A stretch of DNA of 64,000 nucleotides from Roseiarcus sp963842835 (GTDB taxonomy: Bacteria; Pseudomonadota; Alphaproteobacteria; Rhizobiales; Beijerinckiaceae), in the NCBI GenBank assembly GCA_963842835.1, contig CAWJIB010000003.1:62001-126000 (forward strand), in the 5' to 3' direction. Below the pieces are notes generated by a model. It worked only from the letters and a program-made list of their open reading frames with translations, did no database searches and had not been told where the DNA came from. Made by a program: the position numbers and the translations under genes. Shown piece after piece: positions 7,845 to 16,111 of the stretch (position 1 is the stretch's first letter; each line of letters starts with the position of its first letter).

Positions 7845-7933
7845 CGCGAAGCCGGTCGAGGTCGTGGAGCGTCCGCCTGGGTCGCTCCGCGGGCTTTCGC
7901 TGGCGGCGCCGGCCGCCGCGTAGGCGCGATTTG

Positions 7934-9253
7934 TCAGTATCGGGTGACGAGCGGCGCGTTCGAGGCCATCGAGTCGAACTTGTAGGTCCAGCCGAGCGTC
8001 GCCTCGAACTCGGAGAGATGGATCTTGATGTTCGACCCCGTGTTCGGGCCGAATCCGGGCAGGTATTCGATCCCGCTGACGCTTTGCTCGGGAGCGTAGA
8101 CGGCGGCGAAGTCGATGGCGTTGTTCTTGTTCAGCGCGTAGGTCGCGCCGGCCGAAATGTGGTCGGTGATCGTGCCGGGGGCGAGGATGTTCAACATCAC
8201 GTCGGCCGGCCGGATCGGCTGGGTGTTGTGGGAATAGCCGGCGCGCAGCGTCAAATCCTTGGTCGCGCGCCATTCCGCGCCGATCGAGACCACATCGACG
8301 TCTTGCCAGCCGAAGCCGGGTCCGTTCGACGCGCCGAACTTGAGGCCGGAAAGCCAGAGCAGCGACGAATTGGCGACCGAGGGGACGCCGCTATAGAAGA
8401 TGTGCTTGTAATCGGCGAGCAGAGTGATCGTCGGGGCCACGTCGTAGGCCAGGCCCGCCGCGATCGTCGCGGGAATGTCGAAGCCGCCGCCACCGGCGAA
8501 CAGGCCGGAGTACTTGCTGAAGTTGCTGGTCCAGATCGGCGTCGTCGCCGAGAGGCCGAGCCGCAGCGAATCGGTCGCGCGCCATTCCACGCCCGCGCGC
8601 AGGCCGCCGCCGACCGAAAAGACCCCGCCGTTGTCAGTGAAATTGTTCGCATTGGAGGAGAGGGGCTTGAACGCGGCGAGGCCTTCGGCGGCGAACTCCT
8701 GGATCGCGAGGATCGGCGCGACGCCGACCGAGAACGAGCCGAAGCGGTGGGCGTAGCCGACGGTCAGGAACGCCTGCTCGAGATCGACGCCCGCCTTGCC
8801 GCTGCAGAACACGCCGGGCGCGCCGCCGCAATTCGGGTTGCCGGAAACCTTGTAGTCGGTGTCCATGCCGCCGTTGCCGTAGAGCGCGACGCCCCACGAC
8901 AAGTCGCCGTCGATCGGCTGCGAATAGGCCATCGCGGGAACGCCGAAGAGATCATAGGAACTTTCGTGGGCGCCCGGCGCGACGAAGAACGTGCCGGTCG
9001 CCTCGTAGCCGCGCGAGGGCGCGAACAGCGTCAGATCGAGGTTGAACTGCTGGCCGACGTCCATTAGGCCGGCGGGGTTGTTGCCCAGCGTCAGCGCGTC
9101 ACGCCCCTCGGCGACGCCGGCGCCGCCCGTCGCCTTGTCCGCCGGGCTGACCCCTTCTTCGAGATAGCCGTCGGTGGCGTGCGCCGCGCCCAGGCCCAGC
9201 GCGGCCAGCGCGACCGCGCCTGCCAGCAGCATGCTTCTGATCGTAACCGCCAT
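7934..9253 (-). CDS. FadL/OmpP1/TodX-family outer membrane transport protein
   Basis: 439 residues. ATG 9253 is chosen because GGGGGGAAAA precedes it and a classic signal peptide follows (MLLAGAVALAALGLGAAHA). The mature start TDGYLEEGVSPADKATGGAG and the early NPAGL motif match the FadL N-terminal hatch (the family NPA signature). The rest alternates aromatic and polar residues typical of a 14-strand beta-barrel. FadL proteins take up hydrophobic molecules laterally through the outer membrane. Between a persulfide operon and a dsrE2-like gene, a role in moving sulfur compounds or lipophilic substrates is possible but only inferred. It shares a promoter motif with tusA (see 9382-9396). Confidence 0.87.
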   Translation of the reverse strand: MAVTIRSMLLAGAVALAALGLGAAHATDGYLEEGVSPADKATGGAGVAEGRDALTLGNNPAGLMDVGQQFNLDLTLFAPSRGYEATGTFFVAPGAHESSYDLFGVPAMAYSQPIDGDLSWGVALYGNGGMDTDYKVSGNPNCGGAPGVFCSGKAGVDLEQAFLTVGYAHRFGSFSVGVAPILAIQEFAAEGLAAFKPLSSNANNFTDNGGVFSVGGGLRAGVEWRATDSLRLGLSATTPIWTSNFSKYSGLFAGGGGFDIPATIAAGLAYDVAPTITLLADYKHIFYSGVPSVANSSLLWLSGLKFGASNGPGFGWQDVDVVSIGAEWRATKDLTLRAGYSHNTQPIRPADVMLNILAPGTITDHISAGATYALNKNNAIDFAAVYAPEQSVSGIEYLPGFGPNTGSNIKIHLSEFEATLGWTYKFDSMASNAPLVTRY

Positions 9254-9381
9254 TTTTCCCCCCAGTTCCTCGCGGCGCCCGAAAGGCGTCCGCGCTCGTC
9301 GGCTTGGCGCCGACCTTTCGCTCGAACCGCGCGTCCTCGCCGCCAAAACGGCGCAGTCGCGTGAATCGCTTTATTTTTTAA

Positions 9382-9396
9382 TCATCACATACGAAT
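9382..9396 (-). promoter_or_regulatory. ATTCGTATGTGATGA motif upstream of fadL-like gene
   Basis: On the minus strand this 15-mer reads ATTCGTATGTGATGA, 14 of 15 identical to the site at 30982-30996 upstream of tusA. It sits in an AT-rich stretch about 130 bp upstream of the porin start. The core ATTCGTAT also occurs upstream of dsrA. Candidate operator of a shared sulfur-responsive regulator; the remaining spacer up to 9512 shows no gene. Confidence 0.45.
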
Positions 9397-9512
9397 GTCC
9401 GCTTCGACAAGCCGCCTGACGGACCGTCATGCAACTTTCGTCGGTCGATACAGAATTGTCACACTAATCCGCCAGCGCCGAAGCGGGCGCAGCCGGGATC
9501 GTTTTACGGCGT

Positions 9513-10022
9513 TCAAATGAAGAGGTTCACGTCCGATTTGAGCGCGCGCTCCATGTAGGTGGCGGCGCCGCCGAGCTTGATTCCCGGGATCATGTCTTTG
9601 GCGTCGTATTCGAACAGGTCCATCGTCATCTGGCAGGCGATCAGATGGACGTCCGACTCGATCGCCGCTTCGCGAAGTTCCTCGATCGAGGCGACGCCTT
9701 TCTTTTTGATCAGGTTTTTCATCATCACGCTCGCCGCGGCGTCGACGCCGGGAATCATGGCGACGATGTTCGGCATCGTCATGTGCATGCCCATCATCGG
9801 CATCTTCATCGCGGCGTTGCCCAGCGGCGTCACCTGCAGATCGAGCTTCTTCAGCAGAAGCGGCAGGCCGTAGAAAGTGAAGAACATGGTGACGTCGACG
9901 CCCATCGCCGCCGCGGTCGTGGCGAGGATGAAGGGCGGATAGGCCCAGTCCAGGGACCCCTTCGTCACGATGATCGTCATCGTCTTGGCGTTTTCCGCCT
10001 GCGTCGCGCCCGACTCGCTCAT
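9513..10022 (-). CDS. DsrE2-like (DsrE/DsrF/DrsH family) sulfur carrier
   Basis: 169 residues from ATG 10022 (an in-frame GTG at 10028 is an alternative; AGGGAA lies upstream of both). The first strand TMTIIVTKGSLDW, the hydrophobic helix FILATTAAAMGVDVTMFFTF, the Met-rich middle and the LIACQMTMDLFEY motif with its conserved Cys are typical of DsrE2-like proteins. DsrE2 occurs with TusA and rhodanese in sulfur oxidisers and is thought to take part in cytoplasmic sulfur transfer near the membrane. It stands alone on the minus strand between the fadL-like gene and the second SqrR-like regulator. Confidence 0.82.
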   Translation of the reverse strand: MSESGATQAENAKTMTIIVTKGSLDWAYPPFILATTAAAMGVDVTMFFTFYGLPLLLKKLDLQVTPLGNAAMKMPMMGMHMTMPNIVAMIPGVDAAASVMMKNLIKKKGVASIEELREAAIESDVHLIACQMTMDLFEYDAKDMIPGIKLGGAATYMERALKSDVNLFI

Positions 10023-10057
10023 GGCCACGATTCCCTGGTTAGGGTTCCCACCCGATT

Positions 10058-10072
10058 GCTTTTCTTAAAAGC
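10058..10072. promoter_or_regulatory. Perfect inverted repeat GCTTTT-CTT-AAAAGC
   Basis: Six-base arms with a 3-bp centre, located 36 bp upstream of the dsrE2-like start and in the 272-bp divergent spacer shared with the second SqrR-like gene (10295). A CATATG palindrome follows at about 10087. Candidate operator controlling one or both genes. No other gene is visible in the spacer. Confidence 0.4.
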
Positions 10073-10294
10073 TATTAGTCTTTCTTCATATGCGCAAGCG
10101 AGAAAGTGTCGGCTCTTTGTTCGACCCACGAGATTGTTGCTCCTTGTGGTCGTTGCGCCTAGACTCACGCCGGTAATCGGAGAGGCCATGACTGTCGTGC
10201 TCGATCGCGTCCCGCCTGAAGATATGCGCCGCCGAACGGGCGATCGCGCCGACGCCGCGTTGGCGGCGGATTGCCTGGCGGGGCTGGCGCATTG

Positions 10295-10645
10295 ATGCTC
10301 GCGCTGGCCGAGATCGAAACGAACGAACTCGAAGTTCACGCGGAGCAGGCGGCGGCAATGCTGCGGTCTATGGGCAGCAAGTGGCGCTTGCTCATCCTGT
10401 GCAATCTCGTTCACGGCGAAAGGTCCGTGGGCGATCTTCAACGCATCATCGGACTGAGCCAGTCCGCGCTGTCGCAACACCTGGCCGTTCTGCGTCGCAT
10501 GAAGCTCGTGCAGGTCCGTCGCTCCGCGCAGACGATCTATTATCGGCTTTCGGGGCGCGAGGTCACGGCGATCCTCAATACGCTCTACGGCCTTTATTGC
10601 TCGCCGGAAGGCGATAGCTGCGGGCTCGACGCCTCCGGCATCTGA
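10295..10645 (+). CDS. ArsR/SmtB-family repressor, SqrR/BigR type (copy 2)
   Basis: 116 residues from ATG 10295; an in-frame TTG at 10271 is possible but less likely. Winged helix with LSQSALSQHLAVLRRMKLVQVRR and IYYRL wing. Cys36 (LILC) and Cys102 (LYGLYC) are again exactly 66 residues apart, as in SqrR, so persulfide or sulfide sensing is the best inference. An extra Cys (109) follows. Divergent from the dsrE2-like gene and convergent with the dsr operon end. The ribosome site is weak, in keeping with a low-level repressor. Confidence 0.85.
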   Translation: MLALAEIETNELEVHAEQAAAMLRSMGSKWRLLILCNLVHGERSVGDLQRIIGLSQSALSQHLAVLRRMKLVQVRRSAQTIYYRLSGREVTAILNTLYGLYCSPEGDSCGLDASGI

Positions 10646-10681
10646 CTCGTCGGCGGCGCGGCGCCCGCGTTGCGGCACGAA

Positions 10682-11020
10682 TCAATACCCACCCTTGCGG
10701 CGGCTTTCCGGCAATCCCGCGATGCGCCCGCCTTGCTTGGACGGGTCCAGCGGAAAAAGATCGTAGAGCGTCTTCTGGTCGACCTTCGCGCTCCAGCGAT
10801 CGGCCATCGCCTTGAGGATGGCGCGCGTGTTCGGCGTGTTCTGATTGTTGTTGAAGTACTCGTCGCGCAAATAGTCGATCACGTCCCAATGCCGGTCGGT
10901 GAGCGTAACGCCGTCAAGGCCGGCGATGTGCCCGGCGAGGGCTTTGCTCCAGTCGTCGGGGTTGACGAGATAGCCCGTCGCGGTGGTCTCGATCGCTTTG
11001 CCCTCGAATTCATACGCCAT
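10682..11020 (-). CDS. DsrC/TusE-family protein without the conserved cysteines
   Basis: 112 residues from ATG 11020 (GGAGGAA upstream). The fold is unmistakable: FEGKAIETTATGYLVNPDDW, LTDRHWDVIDYLRDEY and the arm KQGGRIAGLP. True DsrC carries a Cys in KQACKIAGLP and a penultimate Cys; here both positions are Gly (KQGG and KGGY), and the protein contains no Cys. It therefore cannot form the DsrC trisulfide. Cys-poor DsrC homologues in sulfur oxidisers have been proposed to be regulatory. It is the last gene of the long dsr cluster, after cysG. The canonical DsrC is at 23.2 kb. Function unknown; possibly regulatory or a structural competitor of DsrC. Confidence 0.85.
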   Translation of the reverse strand: MAYEFEGKAIETTATGYLVNPDDWSKALAGHIAGLDGVTLTDRHWDVIDYLRDEYFNNNQNTPNTRAILKAMADRWSAKVDQKTLYDLFPLDPSKQGGRIAGLPESRRKGGY

Positions 11021-11101
11021 GGCGTTCCTCCGGTTGAACATCCCGATGAAGCTCTCGCGCGCCGGCGCCGCGCCGGTTTTCCATGCCGACCCCGACGCGC
11101 T

Positions 11102-12517
11102 TCATGTTTCGTGTCGCGCGGCGCTGTCCCCCGCGTACCACTTCAGCTTGTCGCGCAACGCCACGACCGTCCCGACGATAATGATCGTCGGACCACGCAG
11201 AGCCGCGGCGCGCGCTTCTTGCACGATCGTGCGCAGCGTGCCGGCGACGACGCGCTGATTGGCGCGGGCGCCGTTGTCGATGACCGCAGCCGGAAGATCC
11301 GGATCGGCGCCGTGCGCGAGGAACGCCTGCGTGAGTTCCTCGAGATGGCCGAGCCCCATATAGATCGCGACGGTCTGGTTCGGGCGGATGAGCGCGTTCC
11401 AATCGAGGTCGATCGGTCCGTCCTTGCCGTGACCGGTCACGAAGACGCAGGACTGCGCATGATCGCGGTGGGTCAGGGGAATGCCGGCATAGGCGGAGCA
11501 CGCCGCCGCGGCGGTGATCCCGGGACAGACCTGAAACGGGATCTTGTGGTCCGCGAGCCTTTCGATTTCTTCGCCGCCGCGCCCGAAAATGAAGGGGTCG
11601 CCGCCCTTCAGCCGCAGCACGCGCTTGCCTTCTCGCGCCAGCCGCACCAGCAATTCGCTGATCTCCTCCTGCGGCAGTGCGTGATCGTTGCGGCGCTTGC
11701 CAACATAGATCCGCTCCGCCTCGCGGCGCACAAGATCGACGATGCCCGGGCCGACCAGGCGATCGTAAAGCACGACGTCCGCCTTCTGCATCAGGCGCAG
11801 CGCGCGGAAGGTCAGCAGGTCCGGATCGCCCGGCCCGGCGCCCACCAGATAGACTTCGCCGCTCGGCGCGATTTCGCCGCCGCCGGCCTCGCGTTCGATT
11901 TCGCTCGCGAGCGCCGCCTCGGCCGCCGGTTCGTTGTTCGCCAGAACCATCTCGGCGATGGGGCCTTCGAGGACGCGCTCCCAGAAGCGGCGGCGCGCCC
12001 GCGCGTCATTCAGTCTCGCGCCGACCAGCGCGCGCGACTTCCCCATGAAGGCCGCGAGGCGTCCGTAGGCGGCGGGGACCAAGCTTTCCAAGCGCGCTTT
12101 GAGCATGCGGCCGAGCATGGGAGAAGCGCCGCCGGTGGAAATCGCGATGACGAGGGGAGAGCGGTCGACGAGAGACGGCGCGATGAAGTCGCATAAGTCC
12201 GGTCGGTCGGCGACATTGATCAGCGCGCCCGCGCCTCGTATTCCGGCGAAGACGCGCTCGTCGGCCTGGCCGTCGCCGGTCGCGACGTAGCAGAGGACGA
12301 ACCCAACGAGATCGGCGAGCGTCGGTTCGCTCGCGACGTGTTCGAACGTCGCCTCGTCGCGCAGGACGCGGAACTCGTCGTCGAGCCGCGCCGCGAAAAC
12401 GGTCACGCGCGCGCCGGCGCGCACAAGCGTTTCGGCTCTTCGCGCCGCAGCGGAGCCGCCGCCGACGACGGCCGCGCGCTTGCCGTTGATGCGCAGAAAA
12501 ACTGGAAGAGTCTCCAT
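11102..12517 (-). CDS. cysG: Siroheme synthase CysG (multifunctional)
   Basis: 471 residues from ATG 12517. N-terminal precorrin-2 dehydrogenase/ferrochelatase domain (NAD motif AAVVGGGSAAARRAETLVRA, about 15-35; ATGDGQADERV) with its dimerisation region, then uroporphyrinogen-III C-methyltransferase (VYLVGAGPGDPDLLTFRA near 215; DVVLYDRLV; GGDPFIFGRGGEE). Length matches E. coli CysG (457). It makes siroheme from uroporphyrinogen III in the cytosol. Placed between dsrN and the Cys-less dsrC-like gene, it clearly serves the DsrAB cofactor. An upstream in-frame extension exists but lacks family similarity. Confidence 0.93.
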   Translation of the reverse strand: METLPVFLRINGKRAAVVGGGSAAARRAETLVRAGARVTVFAARLDDEFRVLRDEATFEHVASEPTLADLVGFVLCYVATGDGQADERVFAGIRGAGALINVADRPDLCDFIAPSLVDRSPLVIAISTGGASPMLGRMLKARLESLVPAAYGRLAAFMGKSRALVGARLNDARARRRFWERVLEGPIAEMVLANNEPAAEAALASEIEREAGGGEIAPSGEVYLVGAGPGDPDLLTFRALRLMQKADVVLYDRLVGPGIVDLVRREAERIYVGKRRNDHALPQEEISELLVRLAREGKRVLRLKGGDPFIFGRGGEEIERLADHKIPFQVCPGITAAAACSAYAGIPLTHRDHAQSCVFVTGHGKDGPIDLDWNALIRPNQTVAIYMGLGHLEELTQAFLAHGADPDLPAAVIDNGARANQRVVAGTLRTIVQEARAAALRGPTIIIVGTVVALRDKLKWYAGDSAARHET

Positions 12518-12561
12518 CGATTCCCTGATCCCGCCCTTCGGGCGTTCACGCCGCTCCGTTG

Positions 12562-14028
12562 TCACCTCGCGAGCCCCAGCGGCGAAGCCGCGCCGGCGCG
12601 TCGCCGGGCGTCTGGCGGGCCCGGGTCGGCGACGAGGCGGCCCGCCGTCGGCTTCGCGCCCTGGCGCGCCCGGGCCTGGCGGACGAAGGCCACGAACCGC
12701 CGCGCCCAATGATGCCGGGAGGTGTCCCGCAAATGGCTGAAGCTCGCAAGCAGGGCGCCGATGACGATGCCGTCGCGCCCGCCGTCGACGCCGTACCCGC
12801 GCTGCATGCGATAGGCGAAACGGCAGGCGGGGTCTACGTTTTCCAGCGCGGCGTAATGGAATTCATGCGCGGGAATTGCGACGCGCTCGCCGCTGCGCGG
12901 CCAGGGCGCGTCCTCCGTCTCCTCGAGAACGACGAGGCCTCGGCCTTGCGGCCGGTCGCCGACCACGGTCTCGGCGGGAACCGCGCCGACCATTTCGTAA
13001 GTCTGGCCTCTCCAGGCGATCGAGCGGGTGAGATACATCAGCCCGCCGCATTCGGCGTAGGTCGGCAGCCCCGCGGCGATCGCGGCTTTGATCTCGGCGC
13101 GCAACGGCGCATTGGCGGCGAGCGCGGCGGCCTGGGTCTCGGGGAAACCGCCGCCGATGAAGAGGGCGTCGGCGGCGGGCAGGCTCTGATCGCGCAAGGC
13201 GTCGAAAAAGATCAAGCTCGCGCCGGCGCGCCGCAACGCCTCGAAATCATCCTCGTAATAGAAAGCGAACGCGGCGTCGCGCGCCACCGCGATGCGTAAG
13301 TCCGGAGCGGGGGAAGCCTCGAGCGGCGTGGGTCCGCTCAGGGTCCCCGCGGCGTCCGCGACGGCGATCAAGCGATCGATGTCGATGCCTCGCTGGACGA
13401 CGTCGCGCGTGCGCGCGATCGTCCGCAGAGAATCGTCGCTCTCGCCCGGCGTCGTCAGCCCGAGGTGTCGCTCCTCGACCCTCAAGCCTTCGTCACGACC
13501 GATCGCGCCGAGCACGGGGATGTCGGTGTAGCGCTCGAGCGCTTGGCGAAGCTTGCCTTCCTGCCGCGCGACGCCGACTTTGTTGAGGATCACGCCGCGT
13601 ATCTCCACGCGCGGGTCGAACGCTGCGTAGCCGAGAACCAGCGGCGCGATTCCGCGCGTCATTCCCTCGGTGTCGACGACGAGCGCGACGGGCGCGCGCA
13701 GCAGGCTGGCGAGCGAAGCGCTGGAATCGCGACCCTCGGGATCGAGCCCGTCGTGCAAGCCTTTGTTTCCTTCGATCAGGGCGATGTCGGCGCCTCGCGC
13801 CGCGCGACGGAAAGCGCCAAGGATTTCGGCCTCGCTCTGGGTGTTGAAATCGAGATTGTAACAGGCGCGGCCGCTGGCGCGCGCCAGCCACATCGGATCG
13901 ATATAGTCCGGGCCTTTCTTGAAGGTTTGAACCGCGCGGCCGCGCGCCGCCAGAGCCGCCGCTAGGCCGAGCGTGATCGTCGTCTTCCCCGAGGATTTGT
14001 GAGCGGCGGAAATGAACAGGCGGCCCAT
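12562..14028 (-). CDS. dsrN: DsrN, cobyrinate a,c-diamide synthase-like siroheme amidase
   Basis: 488 residues. P-loop SAAHKSSGKTT, FKKGPDYIDP, the ATP-dependent synthetase region with IEGNKGLHDG, then a C-terminal glutamine amidotransferase domain: GGGFPE, ECGGLMYL (nucleophile Cys near 330) and PAHEFHYA (His). This is CobB/CbiA architecture. In dsr operons the homologue DsrN amidates siroheme to siroamide for DsrAB. A Pro/Ala/Arg-rich tail of about 40 residues after VAFVRQ is unlike the catalytic domains. Lies downstream of dsrP with a 112-bp spacer that shows no gene and may hold a weak internal promoter. Confidence 0.92.
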   Translation of the reverse strand: MGRLFISAAHKSSGKTTITLGLAAALAARGRAVQTFKKGPDYIDPMWLARASGRACYNLDFNTQSEAEILGAFRRAARGADIALIEGNKGLHDGLDPEGRDSSASLASLLRAPVALVVDTEGMTRGIAPLVLGYAAFDPRVEIRGVILNKVGVARQEGKLRQALERYTDIPVLGAIGRDEGLRVEERHLGLTTPGESDDSLRTIARTRDVVQRGIDIDRLIAVADAAGTLSGPTPLEASPAPDLRIAVARDAAFAFYYEDDFEALRRAGASLIFFDALRDQSLPAADALFIGGGFPETQAAALAANAPLRAEIKAAIAAGLPTYAECGGLMYLTRSIAWRGQTYEMVGAVPAETVVGDRPQGRGLVVLEETEDAPWPRSGERVAIPAHEFHYAALENVDPACRFAYRMQRGYGVDGGRDGIVIGALLASFSHLRDTSRHHWARRFVAFVRQARARQGAKPTAGRLVADPGPPDARRRAGAASPLGLAR

Positions 14029-14140
14029 GCGCTCACGCCGCCGCCGAAAGGCGGTTCCGCTCGCAATGACGGATAGCGCGGTTGATCGGCGACGGGCGCC
14101 TGGGACACGGCTCTGGGCTCATGATTCCGTTTTGACCCCT

Positions 14141-15337
14141 TCAATTTGTTTGCGCGCGTGGAAGGAACGGCATCAGCCGTAACGCCAGCGCGACGATCAG
14201 CATCGCCAAGGAAATCCCGCTGAGGCCGAGCAGAGCTTCGGGCAGCGAGGGCCGATAGAGCGTGACGGCGCCGTCGAAGAACGAACTCGAGACTTCCATT
14301 CCCGGGAAAAGCTCGAGCGGATAGGCCTGTCCGGCGATGATGACGACATACATCTGCGCGAGGCCGCCGATGAGGAACAGCGTCGACGCGATCGTGAGGG
14401 ATCGCCGGCCGGCCTTGCCTTCTCCCTTGAAGGCCAGCAGCGCGATGGGCGCCAACGTGCCGATCGCGATCTGGCCGATCCAGAACGTCAGGGTGTAAAT
14501 CCCGCCGTCGCGCAAGATGAACGTCTCGACGCCCTGATGCGCGCTGGCGTAGAGCTTGGCCAGATGAAGGACGGCGGTGAAATAGAGCACGGCGAAGGCG
14601 AAGATCATCAGCAGGCCGCGGAACTTGCCGATCATTTCCTCGTTCATCAGCTCTTCGCGCGTCTCCCACGATATCGTGACGAGAACGAGAACCATGAACG
14701 CGAGCCCGTAGAGGAACGAAGCCGCGATGAAGAGCGGCGCCATCAGCGCGGCGTCGTAGGCTTCGCGCGCGACGAGAAAGCCGAAGATCGACCCGGTGCC
14801 GGTGGTCAGCACGAGGCGCAAGGCGAAGGCGATCGAGCCCATCGTCTTGCCGAACGCCGCGGATTTCGAGGCCTGGCGGTCCATCATCGAGAACAGGTAC
14901 ACGGCGACGACGGCGACGAACCCGGTATAGAGGTAGATGTTCCAGGCGAAGATCGATTTGAAATTGTACGTCGTCATCGCGACGATCAGTCGCTCGGGGC
15001 GCCCGAGGTCGAGCACGAGAACCGCGAGGCCGCCGGCCAGCAGCGCGATCGCGAGAACGCCGGAGAGGCGGGCATAGGGCTTGTAAGCGAGGCGATTGAA
15101 GACTGAGGACACCGAGGCGACGTTGAGCGCCCCCGAGGCGGCGACGATCAGGAAAACGGCGAAGACGTGCGGCGCGCCCCACACGATCTGATTGCTCATG
15201 CCGGTGACGACATGACCGTAGGTCTCCATGTAGAGGGCGGCCCCCAGGCCGAGCGCCACGACGGCGACGTTCAGCGCGATGAGGCCCCAGAACGAGGGAC
15301 TGTGCGCGTCGAGCTTGCGGAATTTCAGCGTCGCCAT
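14141..15337 (-). CDS. dsrP: DsrP, NrfD/PsrC-type membrane quinone-interacting subunit
   Basis: 398 residues with about ten hydrophobic helices and few charged loops. Typical NrfD-family features: early WGAPHVFAVFLIVAASGALN, LVLDLGRPERL (an Arg-Pro-Glu motif near the quinone site), and FAWNIYLYTGF. It is the integral membrane partner of DsrO in the DsrMKJOP complex, exchanging electrons with the quinone pool. Starts 9 bp after dsrO. No cysteine ligands, as expected for this subunit. Confidence 0.94.
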   Translation of the reverse strand: MATLKFRKLDAHSPSFWGLIALNVAVVALGLGAALYMETYGHVVTGMSNQIVWGAPHVFAVFLIVAASGALNVASVSSVFNRLAYKPYARLSGVLAIALLAGGLAVLVLDLGRPERLIVAMTTYNFKSIFAWNIYLYTGFVAVVAVYLFSMMDRQASKSAAFGKTMGSIAFALRLVLTTGTGSIFGFLVAREAYDAALMAPLFIAASFLYGLAFMVLVLVTISWETREELMNEEMIGKFRGLLMIFAFAVLYFTAVLHLAKLYASAHQGVETFILRDGGIYTLTFWIGQIAIGTLAPIALLAFKGEGKAGRRSLTIASTLFLIGGLAQMYVVIIAGQAYPLELFPGMEVSSSFFDGAVTLYRPSLPEALLGLSGISLAMLIVALALRLMPFLPRAQTN

Positions 15338-15346
15338 CGGCTTCCT

Positions 15347-16111
15347 CTAGAGGTTGCGATACCGAACGCCGGGGTCGAGCCCGAGGTCGGAACGGATCTG
15401 CGTCGTCGAGAGGGCCGCGACCGCCTTGGCGATATCGCTGTTGGGGTCGTTCAAATCGCCGAACGTCATCGCGCCGCCTCCCTCGCTCGCGCAGGCCTCG
15501 ACGCAAGCGGGTTTGCGGCCGGCGTCCACGCGATCGACGCAGAGCGTGCACCCTTCGACCGTGCCCTTGCCGCGCGGCGCGTTCGTTTTCTGGTCTTCGA
15601 TCGGCTCATGAACGAAAGAGCGCGCCTTGTAGGGGCAAGCCATGATGCAATAGCGGCAACCGATGCAAATGTGCTTGTCCACGAGGACGATGCCGTCCGC
15701 GCGCTTGAAAGAGGCGCCGGTCGGGCAGACGTCGACGCAGGCGGGGTTGGCGCAATGCTGGCACATCACCGGCGCGGAGCGCTGCGCGCCTGTCTTGGGA
15801 TCGCGCAACGCGACCTTGCGGATCCATTGCGCGTCGGATTCGGCGTGGCCCGTGCTTTTCCAGCCGTTTTCGTCGCGGCAGGCGGAGACGCAACGGTCGC
15901 AATCGGCGGGACACTTGTTGGCGTCGATGAGGAGGCCCCAACGAACCTTCGCCGAAGCGGGCTCGCCGGCCGCGCGCGCCCCGGCGTCTTTGGCGCCGAA
16001 GGCGTAAAGCGTAACGCCTGGAGCGAGGAGGGCTCCCAGGGCGGCGCCGGCGCCCTTGAGGAGCGAGCGGCGATCCGCGATCAGCCGGATCGGTTCGGCG
16101 CCGGCGCTCAT
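15347..16111 (-). CDS. dsrO: DsrO, periplasmic 4x[4Fe-4S] ferredoxin subunit with Tat signal
   Basis: 254 residues. ATG 16111 overlaps the dsrJ stop (ATGA), which fixes the start. N-terminal twin-arginine signal DRRSLLKGAGAALGALLAPG. Cys clusters follow: CPADCDRCVSAC, CQHCANPACVDVCPTG, CIGCRYCIMACPY and a final CTLCVDR...C set, enough for four cubane clusters. Known role: wires the DsrJ haems to the DsrP membrane subunit on the periplasmic side. Tat signal and cluster pattern are seen directly. Confidence 0.95.
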   Translation of the reverse strand: MSAGAEPIRLIADRRSLLKGAGAALGALLAPGVTLYAFGAKDAGARAAGEPASAKVRWGLLIDANKCPADCDRCVSACRDENGWKSTGHAESDAQWIRKVALRDPKTGAQRSAPVMCQHCANPACVDVCPTGASFKRADGIVLVDKHICIGCRYCIMACPYKARSFVHEPIEDQKTNAPRGKGTVEGCTLCVDRVDAGRKPACVEACASEGGGAMTFGDLNDPNSDIAKAVAALSTTQIRSDLGLDPGVRYRNL

